Assembly: GCF_016834655.1 (NCBI RefSeq) | Contig: NZ_JAENHP010000014.1 | Coordinates: 1-64,000, forward strand | DNA from: Paractinoplanes ovalisporus | GTDB lineage: Bacteria > Actinomycetota > Actinomycetes > Mycobacteriales > Micromonosporaceae | DNA: 64,000 nt | Direction: 5' to 3' | In this document: piece by piece, positions 45,431-54,214 of the stretch | How the letters are laid out: the number at the start of each line of letters is the position of its first letter | Position numbering within the stretch: the stretch's first letter is position 1 | Translations under genes and position numbers: made by a program | Notes under the pieces: model-generated | What the model saw: the letters and a program-made list of their open reading frames with translations, nothing else | What the model was told of the DNA's origin: nothing | Databases searched by the model: none

Positions 45431-46060
45431 ATGCCGGCACCGAAACGCGGCCGTAGGCCGGGCCAGAACGAGACCCGACAAGCCGTGCTCGAGGCGGCCC
45501 GGGCCCGGTTCGCGACCGACGGGTTCACGGCCACGACGATCCGCCGGATCGCGGCCGACGCCGGGGTCGACGCGGCCCTGGTGATGCAGTTCTACAAGTC
45601 GAAGGACGAGCTGTTCGGCGCCGTCATGTCGGTGCCACCGGAAGCGCTCGACCGCATGACCGAGGCCTGGAAGGGCCCGGCCGACGGGATCGGGGAGCGG
45701 GTCGCCCAGGCGTTCCTGGAGGTCTGGGAACGCGATCCGCGGACCTCGGCGCCGCTGCTGGCCATGCTGCGCGGCACCATCGCCCGCGACCAGGCCGCCG
45801 GCCACATGCGCGACTTCATCGAGGCCCGCCTGATGAGGGGCGCCGCGGCCCACTTACGCGACGACCACGACACCCGCCTGCGGATCGGCGTCGCCGCCGC
45901 GATGCTCGTGGGCATCATCGTCGCGCGGTGCGTAGTCCAGGTGCCGACGGTCGCAGACGAGAGCCTGGAGACCATCGCCGCGACGGCCGGCGCGGCGCTG
46001 CAGGAACTGCTGACACCCACCGAACAGAGCAGCGGGACTGGTCGTCAGCCCGCCTCGTAG
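45431..46060 (+). CDS. TetR-family repressor
   Basis: 209 residues from ATG 45431; AAGGGGG upstream. HTH: TRQAVLEAARARFATDGFTA, TTIRRIAADAGVDAALVMQF, YKSKDELFGAVM. The C-terminal ligand domain is all-helical (LLAMLRGTIARDQAAGHMRD) and resembles the TetR_C subgroup 'Tetracyclin repressor-like' of MSMEG-type regulators. It most likely represses itself and the CocE-like gene through the palindrome at 45387, with a substrate-like inducer. Its 3' end overlaps the convergent ATPase gene by 16 bp. Confidence 0.93.
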   Translation: MPAPKRGRRPGQNETRQAVLEAARARFATDGFTATTIRRIAADAGVDAALVMQFYKSKDELFGAVMSVPPEALDRMTEAWKGPADGIGERVAQAFLEVWERDPRTSAPLLAMLRGTIARDQAAGHMRDFIEARLMRGAAAHLRDDHDTRLRIGVAAAMLVGIIVARCVVQVPTVADESLETIAATAGAALQELLTPTEQSSGTGRQPAS

Positions 46061-47514
46061 AGGCGCTCGAGATTGACCAGCTGGATGTCCGGGTCGGTCT
46101 GTGCCTCCGCCCGCAGGTCGTTGCTGAAGCCCTTGCCGCTGAAAAGCAGCAGCCGGCACCGGCCGGCCGCAACGCCGTCGCGGCCCCGCAGCAGCGCCTG
46201 GATGTGCGTCAGCCGCTGCAGATGGCTGAGACCGACGGTCTCGTTCCACTTGGCTTCGCCGATCGCCAGCAGTTCCTCGCGGCCCTGCTCGTCGCGTCCG
46301 AAGGCGGCCACGTCCACCTCATGCTGGGTGCGGGCGGCCGAATCGTTCACCACGCCGGCGGCCACCCTCGAGGGATAGCCACCAAGCAGGTCCGGGTCCG
46401 CCTCCCAGCGGGTCCAGCTCCGGCACACCGATTCGAAGTGCGGGCCGACAACCTTGCTGAGGAACGAGCGCTGAAGGCGAGGCCAGACCTGCCGGGCGCG
46501 CCCGGCGCGCTCGAGGTCACCCCAGGCCGGACGCATGACGGCGTGATAGAAGTTGAGCAGCGGCTCGGCGGTCCGGTAGACCCCTTTGTTGCTGCGGAAC
46601 GCGTCCTCCTCGCGCACGACGAGACCTAAGTCCTCGAGCACGCCGAGCGGATGGGCCAGGTCGCTCGGCTGCCGGCCGAGGAAGGTGGCGATCTCCCCAC
46701 GACGGGTCCGCCCGTCGGCGATCGCGGCCAGCACCGAGTGATAAAGGGCGGGATCGCGGACGTCGGGCTCCTCGGCGAGCAGATAGCGGGCCTCGCGGAA
46801 CAGCGGCCGAGCGGGGTTGAGCACGGCACGGATCACCCAGTCGTCGAAATCGGCGGGCCCCGCCGGGGTGTCGTCTTGAGTGAACTCGTGCCGGTAGGCG
46901 GGAGTGCCACCCACGATCGAGTTGACGAGCAGTGCGGTCCGCGGGTCGGTGATGTCCCAGAACCGAGCGGCGCTGCGGTAGTCCAGCGTCCGGACGACGA
47001 GTTCCAGCCCGGCCCTCCCCCGCAACGGTGCGGTCCCGGAAAGAAGGCCGCCCATGAACGACAGCGCGGAGCCACAGAGCAGCAGCCGGACCTGGGTGTT
47101 CGAGCGCTGCCCGGCCGGATCGAGCGCGCGTTGGATGATGGACGGCAGGGCGGGGCTGACCCTGGCCAGGAAGGGAAACTCGTCGATCACTACCGGCAGG
47201 GGGCCGGCCGGCGCGAGGGTCATCGTCCGGGTGATCGCCTCGTCCCAGTTGGCGAAGCGAAGCGGTGTCGGTTCCTGGAGGTAGGACCCGAGCGCATCCC
47301 CGAACTGACGCAGGGCATCGGCCTCGGACGCCTCGGTGGCGGTGAACATAAAACCGCCCGCTGCCCGCACGAGCGCGTCCAAGAGGAACGTCTTTCCCTG
47401 GCGCCGGCGGCCCGAGACGACGCCGAGTGTGGCTCCGCCGCGCTGTATCCCTGCAAAACGGACGAGCTCGTCCCACTCGGCGTCGCGGTCGAAGATCTCA
47501 GAGGGTTTCTGCAC
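46045..47514 (-). CDS. AAA-type ATPase with C-terminal DUF234/nuclease-like domain
   Basis: 489 residues. P-loop LGVVSGRRRQGKTFLLDALV near residue 40, Walker B PLPVVIDEFPFLARV near 110, and the arginine-rich SFMGGLLSGTAPLRGRA block place it in the archaeal-type ATPase family (ATPase_2). A winged-helix region (YHSVLAAIADGRTRRGEIAT) is followed by a C-terminal PD-(D/E)xK-like core, EVDVAAFGRDEQGREELLAI with GEAKW, as in DUF234. Often found singly and patchily in bacteria; role unproven, perhaps toxin- or defence-like. An unusually AT-rich promoter region lies directly upstream. Confidence 0.87.
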   Translation of the reverse strand: MQKPSEIFDRDAEWDELVRFAGIQRGGATLGVVSGRRRQGKTFLLDALVRAAGGFMFTATEASEADALRQFGDALGSYLQEPTPLRFANWDEAITRTMTLAPAGPLPVVIDEFPFLARVSPALPSIIQRALDPAGQRSNTQVRLLLCGSALSFMGGLLSGTAPLRGRAGLELVVRTLDYRSAARFWDITDPRTALLVNSIVGGTPAYRHEFTQDDTPAGPADFDDWVIRAVLNPARPLFREARYLLAEEPDVRDPALYHSVLAAIADGRTRRGEIATFLGRQPSDLAHPLGVLEDLGLVVREEDAFRSNKGVYRTAEPLLNFYHAVMRPAWGDLERAGRARQVWPRLQRSFLSKVVGPHFESVCRSWTRWEADPDLLGGYPSRVAAGVVNDSAARTQHEVDVAAFGRDEQGREELLAIGEAKWNETVGLSHLQRLTHIQALLRGRDGVAAGRCRLLLFSGKGFSNDLRAEAQTDPDIQLVNLERLYEAG

Positions 47515-47523
47515 GTGCGATCC

Positions 47524-47562
47524 CCTATATAAGCGTAGTCACTATAACTATACCTATATAGG
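47524..47562 (-). promoter_or_regulatory. AT-rich inverted repeat, probable ATPase promoter
   Basis: CCTATATA (47524-47531) and TATATAGG (47555-47562) are perfect inverted arms around TATAACTATA-type sequence, 10-48 bp before the ATPase start. This is the most AT-rich stretch in the surrounding 10 kb. Confidence 0.6.
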
Positions 47563-47565
47563 CCG

Positions 47566-47593
47566 GGCCCCGGACCGGGGCGGGTCCGGGGCC
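47566..47593 (-). terminator. Terminator of the secreted redox operon
   Basis: GGCCCCGGACC and GGTCCGGGGCC are perfect 11-bp arms around a six-base loop, 18 bp past the last gene of the operon. Confidence 0.8.
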
Positions 47594-47610
47594 GGCTGGT
47601 GGAAGGGATG

Positions 47611-48588
47611 TCAGAGGTCGGCGGGACCCGCCGCCGTGGCCTCCTGCACCGCGTCGGTGCGGCGCTCCTCGGCCTTGGCGGAGTCGTCCTGCCTCGGGGC
47701 CGCGGGGCGGGCGGCCGAGCGGGCCGCGGCCGCCGCGCCGTCGGTGACGACGCCCTTGCGGATGCGGTTGTTGGGGGCGATCTGGGCGGCCGGGTTGTTG
47801 CCGGTGGCCGTCAGGGCGCCGTCGATGATGTTGTCGTCGACCGTCACGCCGCCGGTGGTGCTGGTGACGCTGACGTCCTTGCCGAAGAAGCCGCCGGACG
47901 CGCAGCTGTCGAGCGGGCCGTTCGGGCCGAGCTGCACCCCGCCCAGGTTGCCGGCGAAGGTGGCCTTACCCCGTACGGAGCTGCCGCAGATGACGCTGCC
48001 GGTGGCGCTGTTGAGCACCGAGAGCGTGCCGTCGACGAACGAGTCGTGCACGTCCGTGTAGTACGAGCCGGTGCTGTTGACGCTGCCCGTGACCTGCGTG
48101 TTCTGGTCGAGCCGGACCTCGCCGGCCTGGGCGGTGACGTTGCCGGCGATCGTGCTGTTCTCGACGAACAGGAAGCTGTCGATCGTCGTGGTGCCCTTGG
48201 CCCGTACGGTGACCGTGCCGCTCGACGCGTCCTTGAGGAACACGCCGTAGCCGCCCGCGGCCAGGATGACCGGGCCGTCGATGGTGGTCGTGGACGCGTC
48301 GAGATAGCCGTTGCCGGCCACCCGCACCTCGCCCGCGAACTTGCCGCCGGAGACGACCAGGTTGGCCCCGGCCTGCACGGTGATGTTGCCGGTGACGATG
48401 GTGCCGGTCAGCGAGCACGACTCGTTGGCCGGGACGAGCAGGTCGTTCGGCACGGTGACCGGGCCGCCGGTGCCGATGCAGTGGGTGACCAGCGCGGCCG
48501 TAGCCGGCAGGGCGGGGATCAGGCCGGCCAGCAGACCGGCGGCGGCGAAGACAGCAAAGCGCTTACGCATGATTTGGTTGCCTCTCAT
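47611..48588 (-). CDS. Secreted beta-solenoid-like protein, last gene of redox operon
   Basis: 325 residues from ATG 48588, which overlaps the previous stop by four bases (ATGA); an ATG at 48570 is an alternative. Signal peptide RKRFAVFAAAGLLAGLIPAL ends at ATAA. The mature part is a ladder of short repeats with G-x-V, V-x-N and D-x-T turns (TGTIVTGNITVQAGANLVVS, GPVILAAGGYGVFLKDASSG, STIAGNVTAQAGEVRLDQNT), as in right-handed beta-helix or polymer-like adhesins. The C-terminal 40 residues are charged and Ala-rich. No catalytic motif. It may form the matrix or docking part of the secreted complex. Confidence 0.75.
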   Translation of the reverse strand: MRGNQIMRKRFAVFAAAGLLAGLIPALPATAALVTHCIGTGGPVTVPNDLLVPANESCSLTGTIVTGNITVQAGANLVVSGGKFAGEVRVAGNGYLDASTTTIDGPVILAAGGYGVFLKDASSGTVTVRAKGTTTIDSFLFVENSTIAGNVTAQAGEVRLDQNTQVTGSVNSTGSYYTDVHDSFVDGTLSVLNSATGSVICGSSVRGKATFAGNLGGVQLGPNGPLDSCASGGFFGKDVSVTSTTGGVTVDDNIIDGALTATGNNPAAQIAPNNRIRKGVVTDGAAAAARSAARPAAPRQDDSAKAEERRTDAVQEATAAGPADL

Positions 48589-50111
48589 CGAGCGAAGGAG
48601 CCGATGTCCGAACGGGCGGCCGCGCGGACGATCGTGCCCTGCTGCCGTTTGGTGAGGGTGCCGCCGGCGACCAGCGCGGCCGTGACGGTCTCGACGTGCC
48701 GCACGAACGCGGCGTGGGTGGGGTACGAGGCGTACTCGTCGATCAGGTCGTTGATCGTGCAGCCGTCACCGGTGTCCACGTTCGGAATCCCGGTGTCGTC
48801 GCCGTCGATGACCACCGTCGCGCGGGTGTCGGGGACCTCGCAGGCGTCCGAGCCCGAGCCGACCACGGTGAACGTGACCGTCTTCTCGGGTGACGCGTTG
48901 CCCGCCGTGTCCGTCGCCCGCGCCCGTACGGTGTGAGCGCCGAGCCCGGTCACCACAACCGGTGCCGTATAGGCGAGCCAGGCGCCCGAGTCGAGTGCGT
49001 ACTGGATCGACGCCACCTCGGAGTCGACGTCGTTCGCCGTCACCGTGACGGTCGCCCGCCCCACGTACGCACCGTTCTCGTTCTGCTCGCCGTCGACCTC
49101 GGCCACCACGGTCGGTGGCGTGGTGTCCGGCTCCTCCGCGGGCACCACCGTGAAGTGCGCCATCTTCTCGGCCGAGGTGTTGCCGGCCTTGTCGGTGGCC
49201 CGGTAGTGCAGCATGTGCATCCCGGCCGTGGAGACGACCACCGGAGCGGAGTACGCCGTGAAGGCCGCCCCGTCGAGCGAGTACTCGATGCGGTCCACCC
49301 CGGAGTCGTCGTCCGTGGCGGTCAGCGTCGCCGTGGCCGACCCGACGTAGTTGCCGTCGTCGTCCTGCGTACCGGCCAGCGTGTGGTTCACGGTCGGCGG
49401 AGTGGTGTCCTCGTCCGGCGCCGGCTCGACCACCGTGAACGACAGCGAGCCGATGGCCGACACGTTGCCCGAATTGTCCGTGGCCCGCGAGCGGAACGTG
49501 TGCGAACCGACCGCCGTCACCGCGACCGGAGCCGTGTAGGCCTGGAACGCCGCGTTGTCGAGCGAGTACTCGACGGTTTTGACCCCCGAGCCGCCGCTGT
49601 TGTCAGTTGCGTTCACCGTCACGGTGGCCGTACCGACGTAGTTGCCGTCACCGTCCTGGGTGCCCGCCGCCGTGGCGGTCACCGTGGGCGGCGTGGTGTC
49701 GGGATCGGGACCGGGCCCGTCGGTGACGACGAGCTCGCCGACCATCGTGCTGTGCCCCGGGATGGAGCAGAAGAACCGGTACCGTCCCGGGGTCAGCGTC
49801 ACCGTGGCCTCGTGCCGCCCGTTGTTGGCGTCGAACGGGTTGGCCAGGATGTTGAGGTTGACGTCGTGGTTGTAGCCCTCGGTCGACGTGTCGAAGGTCA
49901 GCGTGTGCGGCATCCCGGTCGTGTTGCCGGTGGCCGCGCTGTTCTCGAACACGATGGTGGTCTCGCCGGCCGACGCCGAGGTGGGCGCCGACTTGTAGGC
50001 GGTGATGCCGTCGTCGGCGGTCCACGTCAGGGTCTGCGCCGCCCGCGCCGGCGACGCGAGGCCGCCGACGAGCAGGAGCAGAGCGACGAACAATCCAGCC
50101 ACTCGTCTCAC
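48585..50111 (-). CDS. Secreted cupredoxin with three Ig-like domains and shared C-terminal module
   Basis: 508 residues from GTG 50111, overlapping the upstream stop by four bases. Signal peptide 1-24. Residues 25-133 are a plastocyanin/azurin-like domain with type 1 copper ligands His69, Cys115, His120 and Met123 (MPHTLTF, FFCSIPGHSTM). Three Ig-like repeats follow, each opening DTTPPTV and containing YSLDxAAFxAYTAPV and ATDxAGNxS. The last 80 residues (GCTINDLIDEYASYPTHAAF onward) are homologous to a module in the upstream giant protein. It probably carries electrons outside the cell between the quinoprotein and the laccase, an inference from gene order. Confidence 0.87.
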   Translation of the reverse strand: MRRVAGLFVALLLLVGGLASPARAAQTLTWTADDGITAYKSAPTSASAGETTIVFENSAATGNTTGMPHTLTFDTSTEGYNHDVNLNILANPFDANNGRHEATVTLTPGRYRFFCSIPGHSTMVGELVVTDGPGPDPDTTPPTVTATAAGTQDGDGNYVGTATVTVNATDNSGGSGVKTVEYSLDNAAFQAYTAPVAVTAVGSHTFRSRATDNSGNVSAIGSLSFTVVEPAPDEDTTPPTVNHTLAGTQDDDGNYVGSATATLTATDDDSGVDRIEYSLDGAAFTAYSAPVVVSTAGMHMLHYRATDKAGNTSAEKMAHFTVVPAEEPDTTPPTVVAEVDGEQNENGAYVGRATVTVTANDVDSEVASIQYALDSGAWLAYTAPVVVTGLGAHTVRARATDTAGNASPEKTVTFTVVGSGSDACEVPDTRATVVIDGDDTGIPNVDTGDGCTINDLIDEYASYPTHAAFVRHVETVTAALVAGGTLTKRQQGTIVRAAARSDIGSFAR

Positions 50112-53100
50112 AGCGCACGCACCCGGATGTCGCGGAAGTCGACCAGGTCGGTGTCGCTGTGGTTCTGCAGGCCGATCAGCCCTTCCAGGAACTGCCGCTG
50201 ATCGGTCGGCGGGTCACCGGCCCGCGAGGACTGCTTGCCGGGCGTGTTGTCGAACTCGTTGATGACGACCCCGTTCCGGATGATCGTGTAGTGCTGGCCG
50301 ACGACCCTGATCTCGTAGGAGTTCCACACGTTCTTCGCCGTGGGACGGGCGGCCGCGATGGGGTTCGGGTCGAAGTTGTAGATCGAGCCGGTCTTCTGCA
50401 CCTCACCGGTCTCACCGTCGTAGATCTGCACCTCGTGGCCGCAGTAGATGGCTACCCAGGCCTGGGAGGTACGGGCCGAGCCGACGGTCCCGCAGCTGCC
50501 CGCGGGCCGCTCCTCGAGCGGGATCCGGGGGTCGGGGAACCGGGTGAAGACTCCGCTGTTGCCGCGGGCGTCGCCGGGTGCGACATCCCGGAACTGCAGC
50601 GTCAGCGAGAAGTCCTTGAACGGCTTGGTGTAGTAGAGCATTCCGAGCCCGCCGCTGGGCCGCAGCGACCCGTCCGGCTGGATCGTGAACTGCCCGGTCG
50701 GTGCCTGCGCCCAGTCCTGCAGCGACTCCGGCGTGCCGTTGTAGATCGAGACGTAGCCGGTGTGGCCCTCGGTGCCGATCTTCGAGGAGGCGGCCAGGCG
50801 GGTGAGCGTGCCGGCCTCCCGGTCGTTCAGCTTGCCGTCCTTCTTGAGCGAGGCGGCGACCGCGTTGACGTGCCGGACGAAGGCGTCGTGCGTCGACCAC
50901 GTGCTCTCGTCGTCAATCAGGTCGTCGATCGTGCAGCCCTCGCCGACGACCCGGTTCGGAACCCCGGTGTCGACATCGTCAAGCCGTACGGTGGTCGAAG
51001 GGTCGGCCACAACGCAGCCCACGGTGACTTCGGTCGTCACGGTTGACGTCGTGCCACCCGCGTAGGTCACCACCAGCGTCGCCGTGTACTTGCCGACCTT
51101 GGCGTACGTGTGCACGGGGTTGGCCTCGGTCGAAGTGCCGCCGTCGCCGAACGTCCACTTGTACGACAGACCGCCCGAGCGGGAACCGTTGAACGCCACC
51201 GTCAGCGGCTTGTTCTGCACCGCCACCGAGGTCGCGGCCGGCACCGGCGTCGGCGCCCCACCCTGGTAGGTGACCCGGATCAGCTTCTGGTTGGCGTGCA
51301 AGCTGAAGAAGCCACCCGCGTAGTCGAGCATGTAGAGCGCGCCGTCCGGGCCGAACTTGGCGTCCATCCACGACTGCAGCTGGTTGGCGCCGCCACCGGC
51401 CGGGATGATGGCCCGCAGCGACTCCCCGAACGCCGGCGGCTTGCCCGGCTCGGTGACCGTGACGGCGACCCGGTTGGCCGCGTTCGACTGGTCGCCGATG
51501 AGCCACTTGTCGTTCCAGTACGACGGCCACGCCACCTTCGACGCGGGGTCGACCAGATCACGGTGGTAGGTCGGGCCCGACATGACGGCCTGGCCGCCAC
51601 CCCGCAGGTACGGCTGGGTGTAGGTCGCGTCGGCGGCCTTGTAGGTCGGGATGTCGCTGCCTTCCCGCTTCGGGAAGACCGGGCCGCCGCCGTCCGGCGA
51701 GTACCAGATCATGTTGTCCTTGATCGGCGGCAGGTCGGTCAGGCCGGTGTTGCGCGGCGACTCGTTCTTCGGAGCGTTGCAGTCGTACCAACCGGTCAGC
51801 ACCTTGGCGTCGGTGTTGCTGCGGTCGCGGTAGGGCTGCCGGTTGCCCATGCAGTAGGGCCATCCGTGGTTGCCGGCCTCGGTGATGATCGTGGCGGTCT
51901 CGTACTTGGCCGGGCCCAGCTCCGGGCTCGGCGAGCCGGCGTCCGGTCCGACCCAGCCCGCGGTCAGCCACTGCTTCTTCTCGTCGACCTGCAGGCGGGC
52001 GATGTTGCGGACACCCATCACGTAGATCTCCGGGCGGGTCTTCTCCGTCCCCGGCGGGAACAGGTTGCCCGACGGGATCGTGTAGGTGCCGTCCGCCTCC
52101 GGGTGGATCCGGATGATCTTGCCGTTGAGGTCGTTGGTGTTTCCGGCCGTACGGCGTGCGTCCTGGAACGAGGTGCCCGCGTACTCGGCCGTCCAGTTGT
52201 TGCCGGAGTAGCCGTCCGAGCCCTGGGACGAGTTGCTGTCACCGGAGCCGACGTACAGGTTGCCCTGCTTGTCGAACGCCATGCCACCACCGGCGTGGCA
52301 GCAGCTGTGGATCTGCACCGGCCAGTTCAGCAGGTCCTTGCGGGTGCCCTGGTCGATCGTCTGGGCCGCTTTGTCGTACGTGAAGCGGGAGACGGTCCGC
52401 TGCCCGATGCGCTTCTCGCGGTCGATCGAGGCGTGCGGCATCCAATAGACGTACAGATAGCCGTTGGTGGCGAAGGCCGGGTCGGGCACGATGCCGAGCA
52501 GGCCCTCCTCGTTCTTCTGCAACTCGTCGCCGCTGCCCCGGTTGCCCATGACGGGCAGGGTGGTCAGCAGCTTCACCTGCTTGGTGGCCGGGTTGTAGGA
52601 GTGGATCGTGCCGCAGCCCAGGCCCACGTTGGGGTCGGTCCACGGGACGATCGGCCCGCTCGGGCAGGCCGCCTTGCCGACGTAGAAGACCGTGCCGTCG
52701 GGGGCGATGGTCAGCCCGTGCGGCTCACCGATCTGGTCGAGCTGGCCGGTCTGGTTGGCCGCGGTCAGCTTCTCCACCTTGTAGTTCGAGGCGATCGTGG
52801 CCTGGCAGTCCCCGCGCGTGATGCCGCTGGTCCAGCCGAGCGCGCCGGTCAGGTGCTTGCGGAACGCCTCCTCCGAGTACGAGCCCTCGGTGTGACCCAT
52901 CCCGGTGTAGAAGGACCGGCCGCCGTCGTAGTCACGGCACCAGGAGATCGCGTGGAACGGGCCGTTCGCGCCCAGCCCCGGGTTGTAGTGCCGCTCCTCG
53001 ACCTGGGCCAGGGTGTGCACCTGCCCGACCGGGTTCGGATCCCAGTTGTACCAACGGTCCTCACGCGTCACGGTCAGCGGCAGGCCGGCGGTGGCCGGGT

Positions 53101-54214
53101 GCTGCCGGTCGAGGATGTCGACCACCGAGCGGGCCACCGCGGGCGGGGCCGGGGTCTCGGTCGTACCCGTGAACAGCCGCAGATCGGCCAGCTGGGTCAG
53201 GGGCTCGCCGCTGTTGGCGGTGATGTTCAGGCGGTAGAACTTGTAGTCGCCCGGGGTCGCCACCTCGAACCGGCGGATCTGGAAACGGTCCGGGAACGTC
53301 TGCCCTGCGCGCCCGTCCACGTCGGTCCAGGTCTGCCCGTCCGAGGAGCCCTGCAGCTTCCAGTCCTTCGGGTCACGCCCCGACGAGTCGTTGGCCGACG
53401 TCAACGCGTACGCGGTGATCCGCGCCGGCGCCGCCAGCTCGAAACGCGCCCACCCGGTCGGCGTGCGCACCAGCCACTTGGTGTTGGCGTCGCCGTCGAT
53501 GAGCTTGACCGCGGTCTCGTTCGGCGGGTTCTCGCCGCTCGCGGTGACCGCCGAGACGGGGTGGGCGACCGGGATCGCGCCGGCCGGCCGCGTGCCGATC
53601 AGGCCGGTGAACCACGTCGAGTCGAGCTGGGCCCGGGCCGCGTCACCGATGCCGAGGAACCCGCCGCCCGCGTTGACAAAGCCTTTCAGAGCGGTTTCCT
53701 GTACGCCGGTGAGCGTCACGCCGTCGGCCGAGAGGAAGACGACGGCCCGGTACGGGGCGAGGCCGCTCGCGCTGAAGACGGCGGGATCGGTGCTGGACGT
53801 GACTTTGAGGCCCTGAGCGGCGCCGAGCTCCTTGATGGTCTGGGTCGCCTTGGCCACCGGGTCCTGCTGGCCGGCGGCAGCGCCCGAGAAGACGAGCACG
53901 CCGGGTTCGGCGGTGGCGGCGGCGGCCGCGGCGAGTTTGGCGGTGCCGCCGGGCTGGGCCGGGTCGGTGGGAGCCGAGGTGGGCTGGGACGGCTCGGCCG
54001 CGGCCGACTGGGCGGCCGGAGCCACACCGAACGCCAAGATCGAGGTCAACCCCAAGATCAACGATCTCCGCAGGGGGCCCACCCTCCCCAGGGGGCGCCC
54101 CCTCAGTCCATTGTCGTCGGGGTTGGCGATCTTCGCTTGGGGGGCTGTGGACAACCGGGAATTGTGGATAACTCCGGGCTTCTCTGACGGGTCCCTGTAG
54201 CGTCTTAGCCTCAT
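50108..54214 (-). CDS. Giant secreted ThuA / quinoprotein sugar dehydrogenase-like protein
   Basis: 1368 residues from ATG 54214, which overlaps the laccase stop (ATGA) with GGAGGG seven bases upstream. A long basic N-region precedes a signal helix (SLILGLTSILAFGVAPAAQS). Residues 103-220 and 359-465 are two halves of a ThuA-like domain, split by an F5/8-type C (CBM32-like) domain at 221-352. About 480-960 is a PQQ-type glucose/sorbosone dehydrogenase propeller (EPHGLTIAPDGTVFYVGKAA, NEEGLLGIVPDPAFATNGYL, SCCHAGGGMAFDKQGNLYVG). Then a PKD domain (YKWTFGDGGTSTEANPVHTY), a module shared with the cupredoxin, and a DUF1080/3-keto-glycoside hydrolase-like jelly roll (DFSLTLQFRDVAPGDARGNS). Acts on sugars outside the cell. 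Confidence 0.9.
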   Translation of the reverse strand: MRLRRYRDPSEKPGVIHNSRLSTAPQAKIANPDDNGLRGRPLGRVGPLRRSLILGLTSILAFGVAPAAQSAAAEPSQPTSAPTDPAQPGGTAKLAAAAAATAEPGVLVFSGAAAGQQDPVAKATQTIKELGAAQGLKVTSSTDPAVFSASGLAPYRAVVFLSADGVTLTGVQETALKGFVNAGGGFLGIGDAARAQLDSTWFTGLIGTRPAGAIPVAHPVSAVTASGENPPNETAVKLIDGDANTKWLVRTPTGWARFELAAPARITAYALTSANDSSGRDPKDWKLQGSSDGQTWTDVDGRAGQTFPDRFQIRRFEVATPGDYKFYRLNITANSGEPLTQLADLRLFTGTTETPAPPAVARSVVDILDRQHPATAGLPLTVTREDRWYNWDPNPVGQVHTLAQVEERHYNPGLGANGPFHAISWCRDYDGGRSFYTGMGHTEGSYSEEAFRKHLTGALGWTSGITRGDCQATIASNYKVEKLTAANQTGQLDQIGEPHGLTIAPDGTVFYVGKAACPSGPIVPWTDPNVGLGCGTIHSYNPATKQVKLLTTLPVMGNRGSGDELQKNEEGLLGIVPDPAFATNGYLYVYWMPHASIDREKRIGQRTVSRFTYDKAAQTIDQGTRKDLLNWPVQIHSCCHAGGGMAFDKQGNLYVGSGDSNSSQGSDGYSGNNWTAEYAGTSFQDARRTAGNTNDLNGKIIRIHPEADGTYTIPSGNLFPPGTEKTRPEIYVMGVRNIARLQVDEKKQWLTAGWVGPDAGSPSPELGPAKYETATIITEAGNHGWPYCMGNRQPYRDRSNTDAKVLTGWYDCNAPKNESPRNTGLTDLPPIKDNMIWYSPDGGGPVFPKREGSDIPTYKAADATYTQPYLRGGGQAVMSGPTYHRDLVDPASKVAWPSYWNDKWLIGDQSNAANRVAVTVTEPGKPPAFGESLRAIIPAGGGANQLQSWMDAKFGPDGALYMLDYAGGFFSLHANQKLIRVTYQGGAPTPVPAATSVAVQNKPLTVAFNGSRSGGLSYKWTFGDGGTSTEANPVHTYAKVGKYTATLVVTYAGGTTSTVTTEVTVGCVVADPSTTVRLDDVDTGVPNRVVGEGCTIDDLIDDESTWSTHDAFVRHVNAVAASLKKDGKLNDREAGTLTRLAASSKIGTEGHTGYVSIYNGTPESLQDWAQAPTGQFTIQPDGSLRPSGGLGMLYYTKPFKDFSLTLQFRDVAPGDARGNSGVFTRFPDPRIPLEERPAGSCGTVGSARTSQAWVAIYCGHEVQIYDGETGEVQKTGSIYNFDPNPIAAARPTAKNVWNSYEIRVVGQHYTIIRNGVVINEFDNTPGKQSSRAGDPPTDQRQFLEGLIGLQNHSDTDLVDFRDIRVRAL
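54145..54171 (-). promoter_or_regulatory. Pair of DnaA-box-like 9-mers, copy 2
   Basis: On the minus strand TTATCCACA then TTGTCCACAG, starts 17 bp apart, as at 43171. If the giant gene starts at 54214 the pair lies in its 5' coding part (codons for VIHN and LSTA). Confidence 0.55.
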
